A DNA stretch of 17,296 nucleotides, taken from positions 12,102-29,397 of the forward strand of contig PQAG01000189.1 of the NCBI GenBank assembly GCA_003104895.1, read 5' to 3'. The DNA comes from Nitrosomonadales bacterium. Lineage in GTDB: Bacteria > Pseudomonadota > Gammaproteobacteria > Burkholderiales > Sulfuricellaceae. A model generated the notes under the pieces. It saw only the letters and a program-made list of their open reading frames with translations. It was not told where the DNA came from and ran no database searches. Shown here in pieces: positions 7,579 through 15,712 of this stretch. The position numbers were made by a program, and so were the translations under genes. Within the stretch, counting starts at the first letter, position 1; each line of letters begins with the position of its first letter.

Positions 7579-7604
7579 CTGCCCCCTCTGAAGAGGGGAA
7601 GCAG
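7579..7604 (-). other. Intercistronic hairpin between sqr and the small Cys-tailed gene
   Basis: On the minus strand CTGC-TT-CCCCTC, a TTCA loop and GAGGGG-GCAG form a 10-bp stem with a 2-nt bulge. It begins 10 bp after the sqr stop and is followed 4 nt later by TTTTATTT. It could act as a partial terminator or as an mRNA stabiliser giving more sqr than downstream product. The T run is weaker and more distant than in a true terminator. Confidence 0.55.
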
Positions 7605-7613
7605 GATCCATCT

Positions 7614-8891
7614 TTATGATTTGTCTTTCAGCTTTTTGATGCCCAAAGCGCCCAGCACGTATTTTTCATACAGGGGTTCGGTCGTGCCTTTCTTCATCTT
7701 GCGAATAAAGTATTTTTCAAAAGCAATCTTGGCAAGGTGCACCCACTTGCCTTCCTTGAACCAGTTCACGTTGCGCGGCGGGATCTGCGGCAAGGCCACG
7801 AAAGCCGCGCCGGTATCGCCGAAATCAGCCAGACAGATGGCGTTCCAAGTGGCCTTCTGGTCGGGCTCCTTGCCATCCAGCACGGCGCGGATGTTGTGGG
7901 CCGCAGCCGTGACCATGGTTTCGATCATGTAGCCGGTCTTGGGCGCGCCGGTTGGAACCGGGGTTGCTTCAACCGGCGGAATCGCCACACACACGCCCAC
8001 CGAGTAGATATTCTGGTATTTCGGGTTGCGCTGGTAAGGATCGATCAGGATGAAGCCGCGCGGATTGGTCAGTCCCTCGATGCCAAATACTGCATCAACG
8101 CCCTTGAAAGCCGGCAGCATCATGCTGTATTTGAATGGCAGTTCGTGTTCCTTCTTGACGTTGCCCATGTCGTCATGCTCGGCCACAAACATCTTGCCGG
8201 CCTCGACCTTGGTCACCTTGGCGTTGGTGATCCACTTGACGTGACGGTCGCGCATGGCGGATTCCATCAGGCCTTTCGAGTCGCCCACACCGCCCAGACC
8301 GAGATGGCCGATGTAGGGCTCGGCAGTAATGAAGGTCATCGGCACTTTGTCGCGGATGCGGCGGCGGCGCAAGTCGGTATCCATGATAAAGGCGAATTCA
8401 TATGCCGGTCCGTAGCAGGAGGCGCCCTGAACTGCACCCACCACGATTGGACCTGGATCCTTGACGAAATGATTCCAGGCCTCGCCCGCCTTCACTGCAT
8501 GATCCACATGGCAAATCGACTGGGTATGCCCCTCGGGACCCAGCCCCTCGACTTCTTCAAATGCCAGCTTGGGGCCGGTGGCAATCACCAGGAAATCATA
8601 ATCGACCATCTTCCCGTCCGCCAATTCCACCTGGTTTTTTTCAGGATGCACCCTTTTTGCCGCAGTGGGGATAAAGGCGATATTTTTGCGCTCAAAATAG
8701 GGGCCGACCGGAAACTGGATATCCTCGCGCGTACGCCAGTTGACTGCCACCCACGGGTTGGAGGGAACGAAATGGAAGCTGCCGGTATTGGAAATCACCG
8801 TCAGCTTGTCTCCCGGCCTCAACTGCTCACGCATTTCATAAGCCATCGGCATGCCGCCGATACCCGCACCCATAATTACGATATGTGCCAT
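7614..8891 (-). CDS. sqr: Sulfide:quinone oxidoreductase, type I
   Basis: This 425-residue FAD enzyme oxidises sulfide to polysulfide or sulfane sulfur and reduces membrane quinone. The N-terminal dinucleotide site is GAGIGG (8-13), with a second FAD segment at VIATGPK. The three cysteines of type I SQR are present: Cys127 (SICHVDHA), Cys159 (GASCYGPAYEF) and Cys353 (NAICLADFGD). They match C128/C160/C356 of the Acidithiobacillus ferrooxidans enzyme as I recall it. There is no Tat signal, so it is not flavocytochrome c sulfide dehydrogenase. A C-terminal amphipathic segment (FEKYFIRKMKKG) probably binds the membrane. The start at 8891 is set by the ribosome site and by the sigma-54 promoter, which lies inside the longer in-frame extension to 8975. 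It is first in a four-gene operon. Confidence 0.95.
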   Translation of the reverse strand: MAHIVIMGAGIGGMPMAYEMREQLRPGDKLTVISNTGSFHFVPSNPWVAVNWRTREDIQFPVGPYFERKNIAFIPTAAKRVHPEKNQVELADGKMVDYDFLVIATGPKLAFEEVEGLGPEGHTQSICHVDHAVKAGEAWNHFVKDPGPIVVGAVQGASCYGPAYEFAFIMDTDLRRRRIRDKVPMTFITAEPYIGHLGLGGVGDSKGLMESAMRDRHVKWITNAKVTKVEAGKMFVAEHDDMGNVKKEHELPFKYSMMLPAFKGVDAVFGIEGLTNPRGFILIDPYQRNPKYQNIYSVGVCVAIPPVEATPVPTGAPKTGYMIETMVTAAAHNIRAVLDGKEPDQKATWNAICLADFGDTGAAFVALPQIPPRNVNWFKEGKWVHLAKIAFEKYFIRKMKKGTTEPLYEKYVLGALGIKKLKDKS

Positions 8892-8946
8892 TTCATTATT
8901 CTCCGTTCTGACTACCACTTGAAAAAAACTCGACGCCAGAGACATT

Positions 8947-8962
8947 AGCAATCGCCATGCCA
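8947..8962 (-). promoter_or_regulatory. Sigma-54 (-24/-12) promoter of the sqr operon
   Basis: The minus strand reads TGGCATGGCGATTGCT, a complete match to the consensus TGGCAYG-N4-TTGCW with the required 10 bp between GG and GC. The start site would be near 8936, giving a leader of about 45 nt before sqr. The divergent gene encodes a sigma-54 activator, as such a promoter needs. Confidence 0.92.
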
Positions 8963-9023
8963 GGACATTAACCATTTGTAATCATTAGTAATTGTGCAGA
9001 GCACCTGGGTCAGCCTGGCAAAA

Positions 9024-9046
9024 TATCATGCCATTCTGGCATGACA
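9024..9046. promoter_or_regulatory. fisR: Probable activator-binding site (UAS) for the FisR-like regulator
   Basis: Two 10-bp near-palindromes, TATCATGCCA and TGGCATGACA, are separated by 3 bp, and together they form a 23-bp dyad with 9 of 10 arm positions matching. The centre (9035) is about 99 bp upstream of the predicted sqr start, a usual place for a sigma-54 enhancer. It shares 18 of 23 positions with the site at 9197-9219. The gene symbol refers to the presumed binding protein. Confidence 0.72.
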
Positions 9047-9169
9047 CTATCAAGTCATTGTTTATTAACGCAACTAAAAAGAATAATTATCGGGCTATGT
9101 GACAGCACCAATAAAACCAGAACACGTACCTTATTGATCTATTTACAAAGCCAGGCAAAACTAAAGATT

Positions 9170-9197
9170 TTGCATTGCATCAAGCTTGACGTATACT
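9170..9197 (+). promoter_or_regulatory. Probable sigma-70 promoter of the FisR-like regulator
   Basis: TTGCAT (9170-9175) and TATACT (9192-9197) are 16 bp apart. The -10 touches the first operator palindrome, so occupancy of that operator should block this promoter. The start site would be near 9204, shortly before the ATG at 9225. Confidence 0.5.
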
Positions 9198-9219
9198 GTC
9201 ATGACATATTGTCATGACA
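9197..9219. promoter_or_regulatory. fisR: Tandem palindromic operator at the regulator's own promoter
   Basis: Two identical perfect palindromes, TGTCATGACA, lie 3 bp apart (9197-9206 and 9210-9219), so the whole 23 bp is a dyad. It spans the predicted transcription start and ends 5 bp before the regulator's ATG. The likely role is autorepression by the FisR-like protein. The same architecture recurs at 9024-9046. Confidence 0.75.
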
Positions 9220-9224
9220 AACAT

Positions 9225-10571
<1,347 letters not shown>

Positions 10572-10607
10572 TGCCAGAGAAATAACAAAAATATGTGATG
10601 CAAAAAA

Positions 10608-10684
10608 TGGTCGGGGTGAGAGGATTCGAACCTCCGGCCTCTACGTCCCGAACGTAGCGCTCTACCAGGCTAAGCTACACCCCG
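10608..10684 (-). tRNA. tRNA-Pro (anticodon CGG)
   Basis: The minus-strand sequence folds as a 77-nt cloverleaf. The acceptor CGGGGTG pairs with CACCCCG, followed by discriminator A and an encoded CCA. The anticodon stem CTACG/CGTAG bears loop TTCGGGA (anticodon CGG), and the T arm contains GGTTCGAATCC. It starts 16 bp after the ispB stop on the same strand. Six T follow the CCA. Confidence 0.97.
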
Positions 10685-10700
10685 AAGTGGACACGGCACG

Positions 10701-11669
10701 CTAATGATTCCGCGTAACCGCAAAGTCTGCCAATTGTAACAAAGATTCCTTGTATTTTGAAACCGGCAAGCCGGAAATCGCCTCACAGGCAGCCAGGGCC
10801 TCGTGCTCGGCCTGCTGGCGCGTATAGTCGAGCGCGCCGGTATCGCGAATCGCCTGCAGCACACCCTGCAGATCATCCAGGCCACCCTGCTCGATCGCAT
10901 GACGCACCACGCCCGCCTGCGCTGCATTGCCATGCTTGATCGCATAAATCAGCGGCAGCGTCGGCTTCCCCTCAGCCAGGTCATCACCGACATTCTTGCC
11001 CGTTTCCTGATGGTCGCCCGAATAATCCAGCACATCGTCGATCAGCTGGAATGCAGTTCCGAGGCGCATGCCATATTCCGCCATGGCATCCTCGACCTCG
11101 CGTGCAGCTCCGCCCAGAATCGCACCCAGGCGGCTGGCAGCCTCGAAGAGTTTGGCCGTTTTGTAGTGAATCACCCGCAAGTAACGGTCTTCGTCGATAT
11201 CCGGATCATGGCAGTTGAGCAACTGGAGAACTTCGCCCTCCGCAATGACGTTGGTCGCATCGGAAAGCACCTCCATGACGCGCAGACTGTTTACGCCCAC
11301 CATCATCTGAAAAGCTCGGGAATAAAGAAAATCGCCCACCAGCACGCTGGCGGCATTGCCAAACATGGCATTTGCAGTCGCCCGCCCGCGGCGCAGGCTG
11401 GATTCATCGACTACGTCATCATGCAGCAGCGTCGCGGTATGGATGAATTCGATCACTGCAGCCAGTTCATGATGATTCGTGCCGCGATAACCGAACGCAC
11501 CCGCAGCCAGCAGCACCAGGGCCGGGCGCAGGCGCTTGCCGCCGCTGTTGATGATGTATTCGCTGACCTGGCGGATCAGCACGACTTCAGAATGGAGACG
11601 CTGGCGGATAACCGCGTCCACGGCATGCATGTCTGCTTCAATGCAGCCGCGAATGGCTTCAATTGACAC
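10701..11669 (-). CDS. ispB: Octaprenyl diphosphate synthase (ubiquinone side chain)
   Basis: This is a 322-residue trans-polyprenyl diphosphate synthase that elongates farnesyl diphosphate with isopentenyl units to make the quinone tail. It carries the first Asp-rich motif in LLHDDVVDES, the second in LIDDVLDYS, and GGKRLRP near residue 44. The start is a GTG at 11669, and the sequence aligns from its first residues with E. coli IspB as I recall it (MSIEAIRG against MNLEKINE). No strong ribosome site is seen and the predicted leader is short (about 16 nt). It is divergent from rplU, the common proteobacterial arrangement. The quinone product is also what SQR and the respiratory chain would use. 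Confidence 0.95.
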   Translation of the reverse strand: MSIEAIRGCIEADMHAVDAVIRQRLHSEVVLIRQVSEYIINSGGKRLRPALVLLAAGAFGYRGTNHHELAAVIEFIHTATLLHDDVVDESSLRRGRATANAMFGNAASVLVGDFLYSRAFQMMVGVNSLRVMEVLSDATNVIAEGEVLQLLNCHDPDIDEDRYLRVIHYKTAKLFEAASRLGAILGGAAREVEDAMAEYGMRLGTAFQLIDDVLDYSGDHQETGKNVGDDLAEGKPTLPLIYAIKHGNAAQAGVVRHAIEQGGLDDLQGVLQAIRDTGALDYTRQQAEHEALAACEAISGLPVSKYKESLLQLADFAVTRNH

Positions 11670-11690
11670 GAAATAATCCGAAAAAATCGA

Positions 11691-11720
11691 ATGTTAGGAA
11701 TGTTCATGAGAAAGTGTCAA
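11691..11720 (-). promoter_or_regulatory. Sigma-70 promoter of ispB
   Basis: On the minus strand a perfect -35 TTGACA (11720-11715) is followed after 18 bp by TAACAT (11696-11691, 4 of 6). The start would be near 11685. Confidence 0.6.
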
Positions 11721-11770
11721 GAGGCGATAAAATTCCGGCCCTTGCCATAGTCATGCACAGCAAACAAATC

Positions 11771-11799
11771 TTGACCTCGATCATCGGCTTAGGCATAAT
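11771..11799 (+). promoter_or_regulatory. Sigma-70 promoter of rplU-rpmA
   Basis: TTGACC (11771-11776), a 17-bp spacer and CATAAT (11794-11799) match the consensus at 5 of 6 positions each. The start would be near 11806, about 31 nt before rplU. Confidence 0.7.
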
Positions 11800-11836
11800 T
11801 CCGGGTTCGTTTAAAAGTGAAGCAATGGAGCTCAAC

Positions 11837-12148
11837 ATGTATGCGGTCATAAAAACCGGCGGCAAGCAATATCGCGTCGTCGCTGGCGAAAAACTCAAAA
11901 TAGAACAGATACCGGCAGACATCGGCAGCGAAATCGTACTGGATCAAGTATTGATGGTCGCGGATGGCGAAGCGGTAACAGTAGGGGCCCCTCTGGTGGC
12001 GGGTGCAACGGTGAAGGCTACCGTTATCGGTCAGGGGCGTGCGAAGAAGGTGATGATTTTCAAAATGCGCCGCCGCAAGCACTACCGTAAAACCCAGGGA
12101 CACCGGCAGAATTTCACCGAAATCCGTATCGACCAAATCGCCAAGTAA
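11837..12148 (+). CDS. rplU: 50S ribosomal protein bL21
   Basis: A 103-residue ribosomal protein of the usual length, starting MYAVIKTGGKQYRVV and ending in the basic segment KMRRRKHYRKTQGHRQ, both typical of bL21, which binds 23S rRNA. An open frame extends upstream to 11663, but the ATG at 11837 has GGAG six bases ahead and begins the conserved sequence. rpmA follows after 37 bp, as in most bacteria. Confidence 0.98.
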   Translation: MYAVIKTGGKQYRVVAGEKLKIEQIPADIGSEIVLDQVLMVADGEAVTVGAPLVAGATVKATVIGQGRAKKVMIFKMRRRKHYRKTQGHRQNFTEIRIDQIAK

Positions 12149-12185
12149 GAGCTGGTTCTAGAAGCTCTAGGCAAGGAGAAAACTC

Positions 12186-12446
12186 ATGGCACACAAAAAA
12201 GCAGGCGGCAGTTCACGCAACGGCCGCGACTCCCAATCCAAACGCCTTGGCGTTAAACGCTTCGGCGGCGAACTGGTTTCCGGCGGCAGCATCATCGTGC
12301 GCCAGCGCGGCACCCAGATGCACCCCGGCGACAACGTAGGCATCGGCAAGGACCACACCCTGTTTGCCAAGGTTGACGGCCACGTGCACTTTGCGGTCAA
12401 AGGCGCCCTGCGCCGCACCATGGTGAGCATCATCCCGGCCGCCTGA
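12186..12446 (+). CDS. rpmA: 50S ribosomal protein bL27
   Basis: An 86-residue ribosomal protein whose N-terminal tail (MAHKKAGGSSRNGRDS) reaches the peptidyl-transferase centre. It has the conserved KRLGVKRFGG and RQRGTQMHPG segments. An AAGGAG site precedes the ATG. A short hairpin (AGAGCT/AGCTCT, 12148-12168) lies between the rplU stop and this gene. A strong terminator follows. Confidence 0.98.
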   Translation: MAHKKAGGSSRNGRDSQSKRLGVKRFGGELVSGGSIIVRQRGTQMHPGDNVGIGKDHTLFAKVDGHVHFAVKGALRRTMVSIIPAA

Positions 12447-12473
12447 TTTTTACGGCAGCAGACGATGCGATAT

Positions 12474-12507
12474 GGCCCTATCGGCAAGATAGGGCCTTTT
12501 TGTTTTT
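12474..12507 (+). terminator. Rho-independent terminator of rplU-rpmA
   Basis: A perfect 9-bp stem (GGCCCTATC / GATAGGGCC) with loop GGCAA is followed by TTTTTGTTTTT. It ends the ribosomal-protein operon, so obgE needs its own promoter or read-through. Confidence 0.95.
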
Positions 12508-12520
12508 ATAGTTCTTAGCC

Positions 12521-12586
12521 GTCAGTTTTCAGTCATCAGCTGTCAATAAACCGGAAACTGAGAACTGAAGACTGACAACTGAAAAC
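12521..12586. repeat. Degenerate inverted repeat of ACTGAnAAC units in the obgE leader
   Basis: The right arm (12556-12586) is a run of 7-9 bp units such as AACTGAG, AACTGAAG, ACTGACA and ACTGAAAAC. The left arm (12521-12545) carries the inverted form. GTTTTCAGT (12525-12533) is exactly complementary to ACTGAAAAC (12578-12586), with more partial pairing inside. It lies right after a terminator and ends 6 bp before the obgE ATG. Its family is unknown to me. Confidence 0.6.
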
Positions 12587-12592
12587 GAACTC

Positions 12593-13690
12593 ATGAAATT
12601 CATAGACGAAGCAAAGATCGAAATCCACGCCGGCAACGGCGGCAACGGTGCCGCCAGTTTCAGGCGCGAGAAATACATCCCAAAGGGCGGACCGGACGGG
12701 GGTGACGGCGGCCGTGGCGGCAGCATCTATGCCGTTGCAGACCGCAACATCAATACCCTGATTGATTACCGCTACAAACGCGTCTATCGTGCCGAGCGCG
12801 GCGAGAACGGCCATGGCAGCGACCGCTATGGCAAGGGTGGCGAGGATCTGATATTGCGCTTCCCGGTCGGCACTGTCATCACCGAACTTGAAACCGGCCG
12901 CCTCATTGCCGATCTTTCCAAGGATGGCCAGAAAGCACTGATCGCCAGGGGCGGCCAGGGCGGTCTCGGCAACCTGCATTTCAAGTCCAGCACCAACCGT
13001 GCACCGCGACAGTGCACGCCAGGAGAGCCGGGAGAAGAATTCGAACTGGCGCTGGAACTCAAGGTGCTGGCCGATGTAGGACTGCTGGGCATGCCCAACG
13101 CCGGAAAATCCACTTTCATCCGTGCCGTTTCTGCCGCCAAACCCAAGGTCGCGGATTATCCTTTCACCACCCTGCATCCCAATCTCGGCGTCGTGCGTGT
13201 CGATAGCGAACGCAGCTTCGTCATTGCCGATATTCCCGGCCTGATCGAAGGCGCGGCCGAAGGCGCTGGCCTGGGACATCAGTTCCTGCGCCATCTGGCA
13301 CGCACACGGCTGCTGTTGCACCTGGTGGACATTGCGCCCTTCGACGAAGCGGTCAGCCCGGTGCGGGAAGCGCACGCGATTATCGAGGAATTGCGCAAAT
13401 ATGACGAGGACCTCTACCAGAAGCCCCGCTGGCTGGTACTGAACAAGATGGACGCGCTGCCAGCCGATGAGCGTGGCGAGCGCCTGCAGCAGTTTCTGCG
13501 CGACTTTGGGTGGGAAGGCAGATGCTTCATGATTTCCGCCCTGACAGGCGAAGGCTGCAGGGAACTCACCTACGCCATCATGGAATATCTGGAGCAGAAC
13601 CGCCCCCCACTGGAAAATACGGAAGAGCATGCCGGGGCGGCCACGGAATCGCCCGGCTCAGGACAACAAACTCCCGCAGCAACCGAATAA
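12593..13690 (+). CDS. obgE: Obg/CgtA GTPase, ribosome assembly
   Basis: This 365-residue essential GTPase is involved in 50S subunit maturation and stress control. The glycine-rich Obg fold (about 1-158, e.g. GNGGNGAASFRREKYIPKGG) is followed by a G domain with GMPNAGKST (G1), DYPFTTLHPNLG (G2), DIPG (G3), NKMD (G4) and SAL (G5). The last 25 residues are low-complexity. The ATG at 12593 begins the conserved MKFIDEAKIEIHAGNGG, but no ribosome site is visible before it, because the leader there consists of the ACTGA repeat. proB starts 3 bp after the stop. Confidence 0.98.
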   Translation: MKFIDEAKIEIHAGNGGNGAASFRREKYIPKGGPDGGDGGRGGSIYAVADRNINTLIDYRYKRVYRAERGENGHGSDRYGKGGEDLILRFPVGTVITELETGRLIADLSKDGQKALIARGGQGGLGNLHFKSSTNRAPRQCTPGEPGEEFELALELKVLADVGLLGMPNAGKSTFIRAVSAAKPKVADYPFTTLHPNLGVVRVDSERSFVIADIPGLIEGAAEGAGLGHQFLRHLARTRLLLHLVDIAPFDEAVSPVREAHAIIEELRKYDEDLYQKPRWLVLNKMDALPADERGERLQQFLRDFGWEGRCFMISALTGEGCRELTYAIMEYLEQNRPPLENTEEHAGAATESPGSGQQTPAATE

Positions 13691-13693
13691 AAC

Positions 13694-14812
13694 ATGAAAT
13701 CCATACTTGAAAATTCCCGGCGCCTGGTCGTCAAAGTCGGCAGCAGCCTGGTCACCAACAGCGGCGCAGGCCTCGACCATGTCGCCATTGCCAACTGGGC
13801 AGCCCAGATCGCCGAGCTCAAGAAAATGGGGCGGGAAGTTGTGCTCGTCTCCTCCGGCGCGGTGGCCGAAGGCATGCAGCGCCTGGGCTGGAAGAAGCGC
13901 CCCGGCGCCATGCACGAATTGCAGGCCGCTGCCGCGGTCGGCCAAATGGGGCTGGTGCAGGTCTATGAAAGCTGCTTCCGCCAGCATGGACTGCGCACCG
14001 CGCAGATTTTGCTCACCCACGACGATCTGTCGGACCGCAAACGCTATCTCAACGCCCGGACCACCTTGCGCACGCTGCTGGAACTCAATGTCATCCCCAT
14101 CATCAACGAGAATGACACGGTGGTCACCGACGAAATCCGTTTTGGCGACAACGACACCCTGGGCGCCTTGGTCACCAACCTGATCGAAGCCGACACGCTG
14201 GTGATCCTGACCGACCAGTCCGGCCTGTTCAGCGCAGACCCGCGCAAGGACCCCGCCGCCTCGCTGGTTCAGGAAGCCCGCGCCGGCGATCCGGAACTGG
14301 AGAAAATGGCCGGAGGCGCAGGCAGCGATATCGGCCGCGGCGGCATGCTGACCAAAATCCTCGCCGCAAAACGCGCCACCCGCAGTGGCGCCCATACCAT
14401 CATTGCCTCCGGGCGCGAGCAGGGCGTGCTGGTACGCCTCGCGCGCGGCGAAGCCATCGGCACCCAATTGATTGCCGAAACCATGCCCATCGCTGCAAGA
14501 AAGCAGTGGCTCGCCGATCATTTGCAGATCCGCGGCAAGCTCGTGCTGGATGAAGGTGCCGCCAGGGCGTTGCGCCAGGAAGGCAAAAGCCTGCTACCCA
14601 TCGGGGTATGCGATGTGAGCGGCGATTTCGAGCGCGGTGAAGTGGTGACCTGCGTTGATCAGAATGGCCGGGAAATTGCCCGCGGCCTGGTCAACTATGA
14701 TGCCGGGGAGGCCAGGAAAATCATGCGTCACCCAAGCAGCGAGATCGAGTCCATCCTGGGTTACGTGGACGAACCGGAACTGATTCACCGTGACAACCTT
14801 GTCCTGCTTTAG
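13694..14812 (+). CDS. proB: Glutamate 5-kinase (proline biosynthesis)
   Basis: This 372-residue enzyme phosphorylates glutamate in the first step of proline synthesis. An amino-acid kinase domain (KVGSSLVTN near the start; IINENDTVV and FGDNDTLGALV in the substrate/ATP site) is followed by a C-terminal PUA domain (about 285-365). Length is close to E. coli ProB. It starts 3 bp after obgE without an obvious ribosome site, which suggests translational coupling. The TAG stop lies in the loop of a perfect 14-bp hairpin (14794-14825). Confidence 0.97.
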   Translation: MKSILENSRRLVVKVGSSLVTNSGAGLDHVAIANWAAQIAELKKMGREVVLVSSGAVAEGMQRLGWKKRPGAMHELQAAAAVGQMGLVQVYESCFRQHGLRTAQILLTHDDLSDRKRYLNARTTLRTLLELNVIPIINENDTVVTDEIRFGDNDTLGALVTNLIEADTLVILTDQSGLFSADPRKDPAASLVQEARAGDPELEKMAGGAGSDIGRGGMLTKILAAKRATRSGAHTIIASGREQGVLVRLARGEAIGTQLIAETMPIAARKQWLADHLQIRGKLVLDEGAARALRQEGKSLLPIGVCDVSGDFERGEVVTCVDQNGREIARGLVNYDAGEARKIMRHPSSEIESILGYVDEPELIHRDNLVLL

Positions 14813-14825
14813 CAGGACAAGGTTG
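14794..14825 (+). other. Perfect 14-bp hairpin enclosing the proB stop codon
   Basis: CAACCTTGTCCTGC and GCAGGACAAGGTTG are exactly complementary around a TTTA loop. The stop codon TAG (14810-14812) uses the last two loop bases and the first stem base. No T run follows, so it is not a classic terminator; a 3' mRNA stabilising structure is more likely. Confidence 0.75.
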
Positions 14826-14874
14826 CGGCGCAGGCTCACATTGGCTACGCCAATGTTATGCCGGAGCCACAACC
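14820..14874. repeat. Nested inverted repeat downstream of proB
   Basis: AGGTTGCGGCGC (14820-14831) can pair with GAGCCACAACCT (14863-14874), with 10 of 12 positions matching. Inside is a perfect 8-bp hairpin, ACATTGGC-TAC-GCCAATGT (14838-14856). The GGTTG also pairs in the stop-codon hairpin, so two folds compete. Function is unknown. Confidence 0.5.
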
Positions 14875-14903
14875 TGGTTTTGCTAGCAGAACCATAAGCC
14901 AAC

Positions 14904-14931
14904 AAAAAGGGCAGCGGAGGCTGCCCTTTTT
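14904..14931. terminator. Bidirectional terminator between proB and the BI-1 gene
   Basis: A perfect 12-bp stem (AAAAAGGGCAGC / GCTGCCCTTTTT) with a GGAG loop has T runs on both strands. It can stop obgE-proB transcripts on the plus strand and those of the BI-1 gene on the minus strand. Confidence 0.92.
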
Positions 14932-14948
14932 GGTTTTCCGGGACTCGA

Positions 14949-15638
14949 CTAATCCCGCTCGCCGCTCAATGCCATCAGCAATTGCAGCAGGTTGACGAAC
15001 AGGTTGTAGATGTCCAGATACAGGGCCAAGGTCGCCATGATGTAGTTGGTCTCGCCGCCCTGCACGATGCGGCTCACGTCAAACAGGATGAAGCCGGAAA
15101 AGATCAGCACCGCGACCGAGGAAATGGCCAGTGACGCCGCCGGGACCTGGAAGAACAGGTTGGCCAGGGAGGCGATGATCAAAAGAATCAGGCCGACGAA
15201 GAGGAAATTCCCCAGGAAACTGAAATCCTTTTTGGAAACCGTGGCATAGGAAGCCAGCGCAAGGAAAATCACGCCCGTGCCGCCAGCAGCCAGGCCCACC
15301 AGCTGCGCGCCGTTTTTCAGGTGCAGGGCAACTTGCAGGATCGGGCCCAGCATCAGCCCCATGAAGAAAGTCAGCGCCAGCAGCAGGGCCACGCCCACGC
15401 CGCTATCGCGGTTCCTGGAAATACCCCAGAACAGGCCGAACATGACCGCCAGCATGACGACCATCCCCAGAATCGGGCTTTGTGTCATGAAGGAAAAGTT
15501 CATGCTCATGCCGATGACTGCACCGATCACCGTGGGGATCATGGTCAGACCAAGCAACATGTAGGTATTGCGCAATACCTTGTGGGCGGAAAGCGACAAT
15601 CCCGCAGTTTGGGTGGTCATTTGTAATTCAGGTTGCAT
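14949..15638 (-). CDS. BI-1/YccA-family inner membrane protein
   Basis: This 229-residue, roughly seven-helix membrane protein belongs to the Bax inhibitor-1 family. Family features are SFLGNFLFVGLILLIIASL in the middle and, near the end, FILFDVSRIVQGGETNYIMATLALYLDIYNLFVNLL, part of the BI-1 signature (the conserved Asp/Tyr-rich last helices). The E. coli relative YccA interacts with the FtsH protease; a similar role is plausible here. The ATG at 15638 has GGAG in good position; a TTG just before it at 15641 is less likely. It lies 74 bp after the SpoIIAA-like gene on the same strand and may be co-transcribed. Confidence 0.93.
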   Translation of the reverse strand: MQPELQMTTQTAGLSLSAHKVLRNTYMLLGLTMIPTVIGAVIGMSMNFSFMTQSPILGMVVMLAVMFGLFWGISRNRDSGVGVALLLALTFFMGLMLGPILQVALHLKNGAQLVGLAAGGTGVIFLALASYATVSKKDFSFLGNFLFVGLILLIIASLANLFFQVPAASLAISSVAVLIFSGFILFDVSRIVQGGETNYIMATLALYLDIYNLFVNLLQLLMALSGERD

Positions 15639-15712
15639 CAAACACTCTCCTTGATGTGAAACAAATCAATCTGGTGATAAGACTACAGAAGGCGGTTTAA
15701 AGTTTCAATCGT

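Noticed and set aside
8892..8975. Longer N-terminus for sqr starting at 8975
   Set aside because: The extension contains the sigma-54 promoter, and the conserved FAD-binding start begins at the ATG at 8891.
9016..9031. A second sigma-54-like element on the plus strand, facing the regulator
   Set aside because: The GG and GC are 11 bp apart instead of 10, and it overlaps the enhancer site.
9186..9224. Earlier TTG (9186) or ATG (9201) start for the FisR-like regulator
   Set aside because: Both lie within the promoter and operator palindromes, and the added residues are simply their translation. The ATG at 9225 begins the plausible protein.
14794..14874. Integron-type recombination site near the proB end (CAAC...GTTG arms)
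   Set aside because: The required core-site arrangement and cassette context are lacking, and the neighbours are ordinary housekeeping genes.
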